From NCBI GenBank assembly GCA_951799445.1, contig OX637290.1:27584987-27648986 (forward strand): DNA of 64,000 nucleotides. The letters are read 5' to 3'. The DNA comes from Pseudisothecium myosuroides. Taxonomy: Eukaryota; Streptophyta; Bryopsida; Hypnales; Lembophyllaceae. The position numbers and the translations under genes were made by a program. The stretch's first letter is position 1, and each line of letters starts with the position of its first letter. Positions 13,147-24,284 of this stretch are shown piece by piece. The notes beneath the pieces were generated by a model. That model was not told where the DNA came from, made no database searches, and worked only from the letters and a program-made list of their open reading frames with translations.

Positions 13147-13253
13147 TATTTATAGCTCTCAAAGACCAACTTCTCGAAAGGTGGGTTTCCGGGGACGTTT
13201 CTCGAAAGGTGGGGTTCCGGGGAAGTTTCTCAAAAGGTAGTAGAAGAAACTTC
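13147..13253 (-). promoter_or_regulatory. promoter of left SH3b gene: TATA box plus HSE-like repeats
   Basis: The inverse of tataaata lies at 13,147-13,154, about 175 bp upstream of the start codon. Upstream of it (13,171-13,253) are inverted GAA/TTC pentamer pairs, GAAnnTTC twice and TTCnnGAA twice, embedded in a tandem ~29-bp unit with tccccggaa and cccacctttcgag. The spacing resembles heat shock elements. It mirrors 24,004-24,110. Confidence 0.55.
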
Positions 13254-13463
13254 AAACACCTATAAAAAGCGGCAAAGTTCTTGTACCTACATGGGAGCTA
13301 CAAAAGCATTGTAAAAGGTTTTTCAAAAATCTTTTTATTATTGTAGGGCAATAAAAAAATTCTTAAAGCCTTTTAAAATGGTTTGCATACAATAGACAAG
13401 ATGACTGCTTGAGCAATAAGTTTTTTGAAAACTTTTCATCAATTTTTTTAAGAAATTCTTAAA

Positions 13464-14164
13464 GGTGATTGCAAGAACCACATGTATTGTTTTGCGTGCT
13501 AATTTGTTTTTTTAGCCATAATTTTTGCGTTCTAGCTCCAGATGACTCAAGATTTATAAGTAAGGTACTTGTGATTATATGCAATTGGGCTAGTATTTTT
13601 GCATATTTCAAATATATTTTAACGTCCAAAATAGCCCCCAATTTTTGTCACACTTGCCAATTGGGGGGGGGGGTAGTACCATTTAGTACCTAAAAAAACG
13701 AATTTGGAGCAAATTTTTGAAGGGATGGTCTTCTAGTAGACTTGAAGCTATTGTTGAAAGGAATTCTAAAAGTAATTGATTGTTTGTTGTACGGAAGTCT
13801 ACAAATTAGGCTTCTTTTTGCTTGCATTTTAAAACATGTAGAATAGTATTTTGATGGTTCTTTTGGCAAGTGACGGTTTCTTTAGAGTGGTTACAAATGG
13901 CCAATTTTTTTTTTAAATTTCCACATTTTTTGACATTCAAACATCAAAATATCTATTTTCTTGAGATTTTGGACTTTCTTAGTTTTCCTAGTAAGAGAAC
14001 TTTTCCATACTTTATTTTCCTAGAGTACAATCTTTTTAAAGGAATATTTATTGGCCCTTTTTTTAATTTAATTTAATTTTTAATAAACTTTATAGTTTTC
14101 AAAATAATAAGCATGAGAAGATAAGAGGAGGAGGAGGAGGAGGAGGTGTTTTTTGCAATCATCC
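13464..14164 (+). mobile_element. TIR family C element in left arm
   Basis: Starts with ggtgattgcaagaaccaca and ends with tttttgcaatcatcc, imperfect inverted ends of the 6,599-7,412 family. It contains a (gga)n microsatellite at about 14,126-14,147. No transposase. It was present before the inverted duplication, since it occurs in both arms. Confidence 0.65.
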
Positions 14165-15346
14165 ATATTGAATTAGGAGATGAAAAGTTAAGATTTTTTG
14201 TTTTCATGATCCTACAAGGCTATTGCTCGGATGCACCCTCTCATGATTTAAGAAAATATTAAGTTCATGTGTCCTTGACATATTGTAAAAAAAAATTGGT
14301 TATATTATTAAAATATTTTTAAATAAGCAATTGTAAATGCACTTCATAGAATCAAGAACATGAATCTTAAAATCTTTGAAGTGACAAAAGTACTTGCAAA
14401 AGTACTTGCAAAATATAGTTGAAACAATTTTAAAACTTTTGCAAGTAGTTTTTGTGAATTTAAGGGTCATTTTATTTGCAATGACCAAAGGCTATAAAGT
14501 TATGGATCATTCTATTTTATAGAAGATATAGCTAGTAATTTTATAGATTCAAGGTAAAAATGAATAATCAATAACATATCAAAGCTTTGTGTTTTAGGGT
14601 CACATGTTGATATGTGATCCTCTAGACAATTCATCATCAAATTGCTTTCTACAAGGCATCTTTTTTATTATTGAAAGGTTTTCAAGGAATTGTTTAACAA
14701 TAATTGCTACATTGGCATGTTTGTTGAAAGTTTTTCCAGTACGAAAAGCGTGGTAGTTAAGCAACAATCTAGAAAGTAATGAAACATTATCTTGTAATCT
14801 AAAAACAACATTGGTACTCTCATTGAAATCTTTTCTCAAAACATATCCTCTCAATATATAATCCTGTAGAACTATATATCTTGAATCAAAATTATTAAAA
14901 AAAAATTGGCTTTCATCCTTATTTTTTTATAACAACTTTAAAAATAGTTTGCATTTTCTATGACTTTCACTTTTGGAGGCTAATTTTTACACCCGTCAAG
15001 TCTAAATTGCTACCAAATAGAACCTTCTTTTGCAATACTTCATCACTTCTTGTACGTGATAGTTGAAAATTTTCTAAGCAATGTCATCCTAAAAAATGAT
15101 AGAAATTAGAAAAATAAGCAATGATAGGTTCATTTGAAGGTTTCAAAAAGAACATATATATTCTATGTAACACTTTCCGTAAAAGATTTCACTTTTTGGA
15201 GCAAAATTTAGGAATTTATTTTCATTTTTGTTTAGGATTCTATCATTGGGATGCTCTTTGAACAAGTATTTGACTAGTAACTCACATAAGTCAAACCAAA
15301 ATTACCATTAAATTTAACCTTACTCTATAGAACTTTGGCGGGCCCT

Positions 15347-15511
15347 CACTACAAGAAAATTCAATTTCTTTTGTTGATTTGGTCGTGTTGTCATGGGCAG
15401 AAATCAACAAAAAAAAAGTGAACCAAATCAACAAAAAATTACTATCCTAATCAACAAAAAATTGTCTAGGACAACATGACCAAATCAACAAAAAAATTGA
15501 ATTTTTTAGTA
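15347..15511. mobile_element. CACTA-type foldback MITE in left arm
   Basis: About 165 bp that folds on itself. The left half starts cactacaagaaaattcaatt and contains gttgatttggtcgtgttgtc; the right half is its inverse with a slightly eroded end (gaattttttagtag). The CACTACAAG terminus is typical of CACTA-derived MITEs. A mirror copy is at 21,748-21,913. Confidence 0.7.
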
Positions 15512-15754
15512 GCATTCTTTACACTTAGTGGTTGGAAACTTTTTAAGTATTTTCATCCTATTACGAAAACAAACATTCAACAATCTTTAGCACAGATTCA
15601 GATTGTTCAACACAATCCAAATGCAATGCTTCAATTGTACAACTCAAACATTGCCTTCCATGATTTGTCTAACAAAGAACACGTAGCCACGTAAAAATCA
15701 ACAAATGGACAATTTCTTGTCATAATTTTTTTTTTGAGCCATACTTTGTTACTT

Positions 15755-16412
15755 TAGCCATAATTTTTGTTCTAGCTCTAAATGACTTGATATGCTTAGG
15801 TAAGGTACTTGTGATTATTCATAGTTGGGCTATTATTTTTGCATATTTCAAATATATTTTAATGTCCAAAATAGCCCCCAATTTTTGTCACACTGGCCAA
15901 CATGGGTGGGTGGGTGGTGGTTTAGTACCATGTAGTACCTTGAAAAACAAATTTGGAGCAATTTTTTTGTGAGGATGGCTTCTAGTAGACTTGGAGCTAT
16001 TGTTGAAAGGGATTCTAAAAGTAATTAATCGTTTGTTGTATGGAAGTCCATAAATTAGGCTTTTTTTGCTTGCATTTTGAAACATGCAAAATAGTATTTT
16101 GATAATTTTTTTGGTGAGTGACGATTTCTTTAGAGTGGTTACAAGTGGCCAATTTTTTTTAAAAATTTCTTTCTACATTTTTCGACATTCAAACATCAAA
16201 ATATCTATTTTCTTGAGATTTTGGACTTTTTTAGTTTTCCTAGTAAGAGAGCTTTTCCATGCTTTATTTTCCTAGGGTACAATCTTCTTAAAGGTATATA
16301 CATTGGCTGTATTTTTTTAAACTAAATTTTTTTTACTATATCTAATTACTTCAAATGATAAGCAGAAGATTGTTGAAGACGCAACATTCTAAACGGGTGT
16401 TTCTTGCAATCA
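15755..16412 (+). repeat. second family C copy inside the spacer of the inverted duplication
   Basis: Runs parallel to 13,500-14,164 (agccataatttttg, caaaatagcccccaattttt, catttagtacc-like and cttgagattttggactt blocks) and ends at gtttcttgcaatca. Its left end is cut off close to the inner boundary of the left arm. Confidence 0.65.
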
Positions 16413-16682
16413 ATATTATATTGTTAAGATGTGAAATGTTAAGATTTTTACTTCTGTTGATTATAGAAGGTTGTTACCAAGATACACTTTTTTTGAAATA
16501 TAAAGCATAGTGACAAAAAACAATACAAAAATTTGTAAACATCTTACAGAGTAAATAAATATATAATTTATTAGGATTTTTCTTGCAACATAAATATTTT
16601 TTGAACGCATTTTGTGGAACCTTATCAATTGATTGGAGTTAAAATCTCTTTTTCAATAATCCATTTTTGCACATACAAAAAG

Positions 16683-16959
16683 CGTTAGAAGAGATTTGGA
16701 GACTCTGGAAGGATCCGAATTCTTGGACTGTAAGAACTTTGGGAATGCGGCCAGGTGCACAGTCTAACGTGGTCAAGAGCGTGCCTTGTTAGAAATTAAT
16801 ATTTAATTGATATTTTTTTTTTTAAATTCAAAAAAATTCAAAAAAAATTATTTTATTTTAATTATTTTATTATTATGTTCTTTTGACTATGTATTGCAAT
16901 ATTAAGTAAGTGGAACATGGCTTAAATGGTCCTCCTTTGCCCCCAAATCTCTACTAATG
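16683..16959. mobile_element. 277-bp TIR element of the CATTAG family, no target duplication seen
   Basis: Ends are cgttagaagagatttgg (16,683) and the inverse of cattagtagagatttggggg (to 16,959). Subterminal sequence (cttggactgtaagaac, gcggccaggtgcac) parallels the element at 36,635-36,932. Flanks (aaaag before, gtgtt after) show no duplication. Confidence 0.6.
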
Positions 16960-17031
16960 GTGTTTTAGAAAGAGCACAAAAATGGTACCTAGGTTATGAA
17001 AGCTTGAGGGACAAACTAGATTTTGAAGCTT

Positions 17032-17953
17032 TTAACCCCTAAAGGACCGTTGTCCCTTCGGGGGACAAATGCGTTTTCGGGCAGGTACCTATGGGCTAAA
17101 ATTTTCTCCTGATTTTTTTTAATTTTTTTTGAAGTTAGAAAATCTGATTAGCTTTGTGGGAATATAATTTTTTTCACAATTGGTGCCCGTGAACAACAGT
17201 TATGACCAAATAAGCTCAAATTAGGGGATGGAAGGCAGCCCAGGCAGCAAAAAAAAATTTGCAAAAATTTGATTTTTTTTTAAAATATTTTTTTCCTCAT
17301 AGATTATATTTTTTTCTATCTAGAAAGCTTTTATTCATTTCATTTGGGTATGTTATGAGAAAGTTATGGACATTCTTTTCTTTTGTGCAGTTAGAGCATT
17401 TTCTTGAAAAAAATAATTTGTAGGATTCATTTCTGAATGAAATTTTTCAAATTTTTCAAATTTTTTTTTGGAATGGTTCGATTTACTTGCTAGAACAATC
17501 TCACCATTGGGATTAGTGCTTTTTAATTCCATCTAAGATATATGAATATTTTAGATTTTCCTTCTATCTTGTACCTACTTCTACTTAACAATTTTTTTAA
17601 GAATGATAATTAAGTTTTTTTGAATTTTTTTTCCTAGACTCTCAACTCACATCTCCACTACAAAGATTTAAAGCTCAAAACTCTGTAGTGCAAAAAATTT
17701 AAGTTAAAAATGTTTAAAGTCAAAAAATCTAGTCCCGAAAAACTTGTTTTTTCCACTTTAAACGCAGATATCTTGCAATCTATGCAGTCAAAAATTCTGA
17801 ATTTTTTTGACAAATTCTTATACTAGTTAGGTGTAAGATCCTATGATTAGATCTGAATAAAAAACAATTTTCAATTTTTTTACTTTTTGCTATAGAAATG
17901 ACTGTTTTGAATGATTTTTGGCAAAAAAAAAGCCTTGGTCATTTAGAGGTTAA
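17032..17953. mobile_element. piggyBac-like family A element, copy with TTAA ends
   Basis: Flanked by TTAA on both sides, with ends ccccctaaaggacc-like on the left (17,036 onward) and ggtcatttagagg on the right. TTAA duplication and C-rich short inverted termini are features of piggyBac elements. 922 bp including both TTAA. No transposase ORF. Closest relative is 39,551-40,493. Confidence 0.65.
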
Positions 17954-19540
17954 AGATGAGTCTCTAGAAAACTTTTCAACAATTGTGAACCACCATAATG
18001 GTTGACTTTTTAGAAATTGAAAAACTAAACATTGTGTTTGGATTTATAAGTCCGGAAATATTAGTACTCTGGATTAAACTAAAACCACTAATGAAGGAGC
18101 TTTTCATCACGAAGGGATAGGAATGCTAGTAGGTTAGGGGCAAAAATTTAGAAGATACAATTAGGAGAAAACAAAAGAAAATTCTAGTGAAAAAATATTG
18201 ATTTCAAACCAAAAGGATTTTGAAATAGACTGTATAAAATAACCATTGAACTAGGCAAATGGGAAATTGTTGACAAACCAAAAACCAAAATGCTACTAAG
18301 TAGGAAAATGAGTTTAGAATTAAATAAAAAATCAGAATAATAACAAAAAAAATAGAAACCAAAATGGAAACAAAATACTACAAATAGGAAATTGGATTAG
18401 AATTAAATTGCAAACCAAAAAAATATATTGAAATAAAAAAAAAAGACTAGAAACAGGAAGTGAAACTAAAAATAAATTGAACATCACAAAAATACTAAGC
18501 ATGAGAATATAACAAAAGATTTTAATAAAACAAAAACTACTACACCAACACTAGAATAGTAATAGAATCACTAAATTAGTGAAAGGAACAAAATAAGGGA
18601 TATATATGCAGTAATTTAGAGAGTTTTACAATAATTTAGAGGGGTCTACACTAAATTGGCGCAATTTGCACTAATTTGGTGCATTTTACATTAAATTAGC
18701 AAATTTACTATAAACTAGGGGAGGATGAAAGTATTTATGCACATTGATCAATTGAAGAGTTGAATATAGGAAAAATTAGGATTTAAAGCTCTTGCTCTCT
18801 CTTCCAAGTTTTGTGCGTATGTGTGTTTTTAGAGGACTCTTACAAAATTGTGGTAAAAAATTAACTTGAAATTATTAGGCAAAATGATAAACATGAGTTA
18901 GGGTAGAAATTCTTCTCTCCCTTCTAATTTTTGTGTGTATGTTTATAGTGTGTGTTTGGAAATTGTTATGAAGGAGTGAATCTTGAGTTTTGAAAAAAAG
19001 TTACGGAGGTAAGGAAAAAATGTGATCTACAAATAGGTTTTCTCTCAAGGATGGGAAGAAATGGGGATTGTAGACCATAGTAAATTAATTATTGGATGAG
19101 TTTTAGATTGGCAAAATTGAGCTGGCACTTTTTATGTATTGGATTGAAAGAATGGTTGAAGGAATGGTCAGGGTTTAGGATTGAATTGAAACTAAGAAAA
19201 TGGAAGCTTGAAAGCAGCATTAAAGAGGTTTGGAGAGAAATTCATAAGTCAAATTTTTAAAATGATTATGTAGATTTTGTAAGTATCCACAAAATGATTT
19301 CTATAATTAAACTACATTCTAATCATGAACTTATTTTTTGCAAGACACAATAACCAAAACAAGGCCATCCATGCCGCTACCATCAATGTGATACTATCTA
19401 CATAAAGAAGAGTGTATTGCATTGGCCATATTCACGAAATTTTAGAAATTTTGAGGAACTCAATTATTAAAAAAAAATCATAATTTCAAAATTTTAATTT
19501 CACTACTTTAATATAGAGTGACTCTTCTCTTTAATAAAAA
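17954..19540. other. AT-rich spacer of the inverted duplication
   Basis: No gene supported. Around 18,600-18,720 a loose local repetition of 'actaatttggtg'-like phrases occurs. Otherwise nothing distinctive was seen. Confidence 0.5.
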
Positions 19541-19955
19541 ATTGTCCACTTGTTGATTTTTGCGTGGCTACGTGTTCTTTGTTAGACAAACCATGGAAGG
19601 CAATGTTTGACATTAGAAGAAAAATGGACCCTCAGGAGGTCTGTGAGTTCCCGGACAACAGGGAACGCTGTCCGGATAAACAGAATTTTTTTTTTTTGAA
19701 ATAAGCCTATACTGGAACATCCCTTATGCAAGGGCATTATTCTACTTGTTGCTAATCTTGATGCATCTGATCCTTTACGAAACAGGAGTTTGATCTGTCT
19801 GAGCTTTGTAGCAAGCAGCTACATGTCTTGTCACTATCATATTTTACCTCTTTAGAGTCATTTGGACTTCTCATATAAGCTCTCTAGTAAGGACTAACAG
19901 CAAGAATAATTGCAGCACCTTACTCTCATACTTTTAGCTTGGATTCTATATCATT

Positions 19956-20141
19956 CTATAGCCTCCATGATTGTTTCCAAGTATTATGTATTTTTGTCCT
20001 TGAGACATAGTGTTCAACAAGGTAGATATGTGTACTAAGAGCATATGTAAGAGAATTTTGCACAATAGCTATAGTATTGCTACAACATACATAGCCTGTT
20101 TTTTGAGCATATCCTAGGTCAAGATAAGTGGAATACTCCAT
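19956..20141 (-). pseudogene. Ty1/copia RNase H remnant
   Basis: A 61-codon minus-strand frame reads LDLGYAQK, then a short stretch in which CSN stands for the usual CDN, then IAIVQNSLTYALSTHIYLVE and HYVSR. The order and spacing match the last RNase H segment of copia polyproteins (D-L-G, C-D-N-x-S-A-I, N-P-x-x-H-x-R-T-K-H-I, H-F-x-R). Key residues are substituted, so it is not functional. It lies inside the 2.0-kb TIR element. Confidence 0.45.
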
Positions 20142-20615
20142 ACTAATAGGTTTGTCTCTCCATTTATCAGCTGTATTGTACCAAAATCATCACTAAAACA
20201 TGGAAATAAGGAAGTAAGTGTTTTGCTAAATGACTATAGAACTTGCTCCGAGAGGTTGTGGCCCTAACCTGTACCCGTCCCAATGAACAAAACAACCCAA
20301 TGTTTAGTTAGTGAGGTGTACGAGGTGTCTTCAGGCCACAGACGCATGCCATAGCTTTCACAAGGAATCAAAAACATATAATAAAAAAGCAAAATCACAA
20401 TCACATATTCCATGAAGTGTCTATTCTGTGAACCTGAGTGCTGTTAGCCCGTTGTGATGCAACCATAGTGTATCCTTCACCCAAAACTCACTCCACAGTC
20501 CTGACTTAGCAACACGGTCTCAAGTCGGCAACTATAGAGATAAAAACTTATTCTCTCTGCTCAGTATGTTTACAGTAACAGTAAGTCCAATAATACCCTG
20601 AGGAATCTCAATCGA

Positions 20616-20855
20616 ATGCAGGCCACTCAAGAGCTCAGAACGTGTGACCAGAACAAGCCAACTTTCTGCATAACATCAGGAAAAGACTTGGCTACTCTTC
20701 CCAGTTTCAGGTATACAGTACCCCATGGTGACCGGGATGCTTTTCCCACCGTGAAGACGTGGCAGCAGGTGCCTGTACCCGCCTTTGTAAACTCGCCGCC
20801 AGTGATAAATAGCCCATTTAAAAAAAAAAAAAAGGCTCAGTATTACCATAATTAA
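20616..20855 (+). other. unrecognised short ORF inside the 2.0-kb element
   Basis: 79 codons, ending in a lysine run encoded by a homopolymer A tract at about 20,820-20,833. No domain recognised; local composition is less AT-biased than its surroundings. Coding status is doubtful. Confidence 0.15.
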
Positions 20856-21481
20856 GGCAATAAGCGGAAACCGTTTGCCTGCTCTAGCTAAACTTCACAG
20901 AGTTGTACTGTATCACGATTATTATTCAAGTCATGATAGCTGTTACTGTTTTACTGATAGGAGTCTCATATGCTAATCAGCTCCTTTGGTGTTTTAATAA
21001 ACCCAGATCACTGAAGATTTTCTCAATTAAATCAGCTCTGGCATGATATTTCTGAACTGTAGGTGTAGGAAATCGACGACTTTCATAATATCGTCGTAAT
21101 TTATTACAGCATCTTTGTAATACAAATAGCTCTTTTTTTCCAGAGACTACTACTAGGCTACGAAAGCAGGAAAAAAAAAAAAAAATAAATAAATAAATAA
21201 ATAAATTTTTTGGCCAGCGAACGGGGGGGCCTGTTCAAGACAGCGAACTGGCGGGACAGTGCAATAAAATAATTTAAGAAATATTAAAATAATTTTAATA
21301 TTAAAATAAAATTCTGAATTCTGAAATCTGATGTGGCCAAAATTTTCCGGTCAGCTTGAATCAATATTTTATTATTATTATAATTATTATTTTAATATTT
21401 TAGATATTTTTTAGATATTTTTAGATATTTTTTTATTATATTTTTTAATTTTTAAATATTTTTTAAATATTTTTTTACTGT

Positions 21482-21515
21482 GGCCACTATTCATCATTGA
21501 TGATGAATAGTGGCC
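21482..21515. repeat. perfect subterminal hairpin
   Basis: ggccactattcatca, a 4-nt loop, then its exact inverse. It lies about 100 bp inside the right end of the 2.0-kb element; no equivalent was found at its left end. Confidence 0.7.
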
Positions 21516-21747
21516 ATTGTCCCCCAAAGGGCCTGTGAGTTCCATTGCGGGGAACTCACAGCCCCTTTGCAAAGGGAAGGAGCCCTCCCGAGGGCCCATT
21601 TTTCTTCTAATGGTTGTACAATTGAGGCATTGCATTTGGATTGTGTTGAACAATCTGAATCTGTGCTAAAGATTGTTGAATGATTGTTTGTTTTCGTAAT
21701 AGGATGAAAATACTTAAAAAGTTTCCAACCACTAAGTGTAAAGAATG

Positions 21748-21913
21748 CTACTAAAAAATTCAATTTTTTTGTTGATTTGGTCATGTTGTCCTAGACAATT
21801 TTTTGTTGATTAGGATAGTAATTTTTTGTTGATTTGGTTCACTTTTTTTTTGTTGATTTCTGCCCATGACAACGCGACCAAATCAACAAAAGAAATTGAA
21901 TTTTCTTGTAGTG
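21748..21913. mobile_element. CACTA-type foldback MITE in right arm
   Basis: Mirror of 15,347-15,511, ending ...gaattttcttgtagtg. Small differences in the A/T runs and one cg/ca change separate the copies. Confidence 0.7.
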
Positions 21914-23095
21914 AGGGCCCGCCAAAGTTCTATAGAGTAAGGTTAAATTTAATGGTAATTTTGGTTTGACTTATGTGAGTTACTAGTCAAATACTTGTTC
22001 AAAGAGCATCCCAATGATAGAATCCTAAACAAAAATGAAAATAAATTCCTAAATTTTGCTCCAAAAAGTGAAATCTTTTACGGAAAGTGTTACATAGAAT
22101 ATATATGTTCTTTTTGAAACCTTCAAATGAACCTATCATTGCTTATTTTTCTAATTTCTATCATTTTTTAGGATGACATTGCTTAGAAAATTTTCAACTA
22201 TCACGTACAAGAAGTGATGAAGTATTGCAAAAGAAGGTTCTATTTGGTAGCAATTTAGACTTGACGGGTGTAAAAATTAGCCTCCAAAAGTGAAAGTCAT
22301 AGAAAATGCAAACTATTTTTAAAGTTGTTATAAAAAAATAAGGATGAAAGCCAATTTTTTTTTAATAATTTTGATTCAAGATATATAGTTCTACAGGATT
22401 ATATATTGAGAGGATATGTTTTGAGAAAAGATTTCAATGAGAGTACCAATGTTGTTTTTAGATTACAAGATAATGTTTCATTACTTTCTAGATTGTTGCT
22501 TAACTACCACGCTTTTCGTACTGGAAAAACTTTCAACAAACATGCCAATGTAGCAATTATTGTTAAACAATTCCTTGAAAACCTTTCAATAATAAAAAAG
22601 ATGCCTTGTAGAAAGCAATTTGATGATGAATTGTCTAGAGGATCACATATCAACATGTGACCCTAAAACACAAAGCTTTGATATGTTATTGATTATTCAT
22701 TTTTACCTTGAATCTATAAAATTACTAGCTATATCTTCTATAAAATAGAATGATCCATAACTTTATAGCCTTTGGTCATTGCAAATAAAATGACCCTTAA
22801 ATTCACAAAAACTACTTGCAAAAGTTTTAAAATTGTTTCAACTATATTTTGCAAGTACTTTTGCAAGTACTTTTGTCACTTCAAAGATTTTAAGATTCAT
22901 GTTCTTGATTCTATGAAGTGCATTTACAATTGCTTATTTAAAAATATTTTAATAATATAACCAATTTTTTTTTACAATATGTCAAGGACACATGAACTTA
23001 ATATTTTCTTAAATCATGAGAGGGTGCATCCGAGCAATAGCCTTGTAGGATCATGAAAACAAAAAATCTTAACTTTTCATCTCCTAATTCAATAT

Positions 23096-23793
23096 GGATG
23101 ATTGCAAAAAACACCTCCTCCTCCTCCTCCTCCTCTTATCTTCTCATGCTTATTATTTTGAAAACTATAAAGTTTATTAAAAATTAAATTAAATTAAAAA
23201 AAGGGCCAATAAATATTCCTTTAAAAAGATTGTACTCTAGGAAAATAAAGTATGGAAAAGTTCTCTTACTAGGAAAACTAAGAAAGTCCAAAATCTCAAG
23301 AAAATAGATATTTTGATGTTTGAATGTCGAAAAATGTGGAAATTTAAAAAAAAAATTGGCCATTTGTAACCACTCTAAAGAAACAGTCACTTGCCAAAAG
23401 AACCATCAAAATACTATTCTACATGTTTTAAAATGCAAGCAAAAAGAAGCCTAATTTGTAGACTTCCGTACAACAAACAATCAATTACTTTTAGAATTCC
23501 TTTCAACAATAGCTCCAAGTCTACTAGAAGACCATCCCTTCAAAAATTTGCTCCAAATTCGTTTTTTTAGGTACTAAATGGTACTACCCCCCCCAATTGG
23601 CAAGTGTGACAAAAATTGGGGGCTATTTTGGACGTTAAAATATATTTGAAATATGCAAAAATACTAGCCCAATTGCATATAATCACAAGTACCTTACTTA
23701 TAAATCTTGAGTCATCTGGAGCTAGAACGCAAAAATTATGGCTAAAAAAACAAATTAGCACGCAAAACAATACATGTGGTTCTTGCAATCACC
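23096..23793 (-). mobile_element. TIR family C element in right arm
   Basis: Mirror of 13,464-14,164, with the (tcc)n microsatellite at about 23,116-23,136. Confidence 0.65.
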
Positions 23794-24003
23794 TTTAAGA
23801 ATTTCTTAAAAAAATTGATGAAAAGTTTTCAAAAAACTTATTGCTCAAGCAGTCATCTTGTCTATTGTATGCAAACCATTTTAAAAGGCTTTAAGAATTT
23901 TTTTATTGCCCTACAATAATAAAAAGATTTTTGAAAAACCTTTTACAATGCTTTTGTAGCTCCCATGTAGGTACAAGAACTTTGCCGCTTTTTATAGGTG
24001 TTT

Positions 24004-24110
24004 GAAGTTTCTTCTACTACCTTTTGAGAAACTTCCCCGGAACCCCACCTTTCGAGAAACGTCCCCGGAAACCCACCTTTCGAGAAGTTGGTCTTTGAGA
24101 GCTATAAATA
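24004..24110 (+). promoter_or_regulatory. promoter of right SH3b gene: HSE-like array and TATA box
   Basis: Pairs of inverted pentamers: GAAgtTTC (24,004-24,011), GAAacTTC (24,028-24,035), TTCgaGAA (24,051-24,058) and TTCgaGAA (24,079-24,086), the last three within a tandem ~29-bp unit. A TATA box (tataaata, 24,103-24,110) follows. The geometry resembles heat shock elements; regulation by heat or other HSF-mediated stress is inferred only. Confidence 0.55.
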
Positions 24111-24284
24111 CTAGCAGGGCACCGTCTCTTCTTCCCTTTCACTTCATTCCTTCTATAGTTGTTAGAAGGTCTCGGAGCCACTTCTTGTGGTAGTTCCTAG
24201 CTTTTGTGTGTTTTGCTTGTACTTCACCCACTTATAGTTTCCTTCGCTATCTTCTTATCTAACCAGGCCAGGGTAATAGTCACC

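Larger units (their letters stand above)
11745..15715 (+). repeat. left arm of large inverted duplication
   Basis: About 4 kb repeated in inverse orientation at 19,541-25,510, excluding the 2.0-kb insertion there. Coordinates of matching points sum to about 37,255-37,260 over the whole outer part and to about 35,256 inside the insertion point, so indels between arms are few. ORFs of 84 and 62 codons are identical between arms and the coding gene differs by four substitutions. The outer boundary fades near 11,745-11,760; the inner boundary is near 15,715. Confidence 0.92.
19611..21612. mobile_element. 2.0-kb TIR element without target-site duplication
   Basis: Ends are cattagaagaaaaatggacc at 19,611 and the inverse of cattagaagaaaaatgggcc ending at 21,612, with similarity for about 29 bp. 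Comparison with the left arm shows that exactly this segment was inserted between gtttga and gttgtac, with nothing duplicated. Subterminal GC-rich stretches contain repeated gagttcc motifs. Inside are a copia-like coding remnant (19,956-20,141), a (taaa)n microsatellite near 21,183-21,206 and a hairpin at 21,482-21,515. No transposase was recognised, so it is probably non-autonomous. Confidence 0.8.

Noticed and set aside
21170..21210. A-run and (taaa)n as a retroposon tail
   Set aside because: No flanking target duplication or upstream retroposon sequence was found; treated as a microsatellite in the 2.0-kb element.
15347..21913. One long CACTA element spanning between the two CACTACAAG ends
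   Set aside because: The two ends are mirror copies of the same short foldback MITE in the arms of the inverted duplication, and the outer flanks are inverse rather than a direct duplication.
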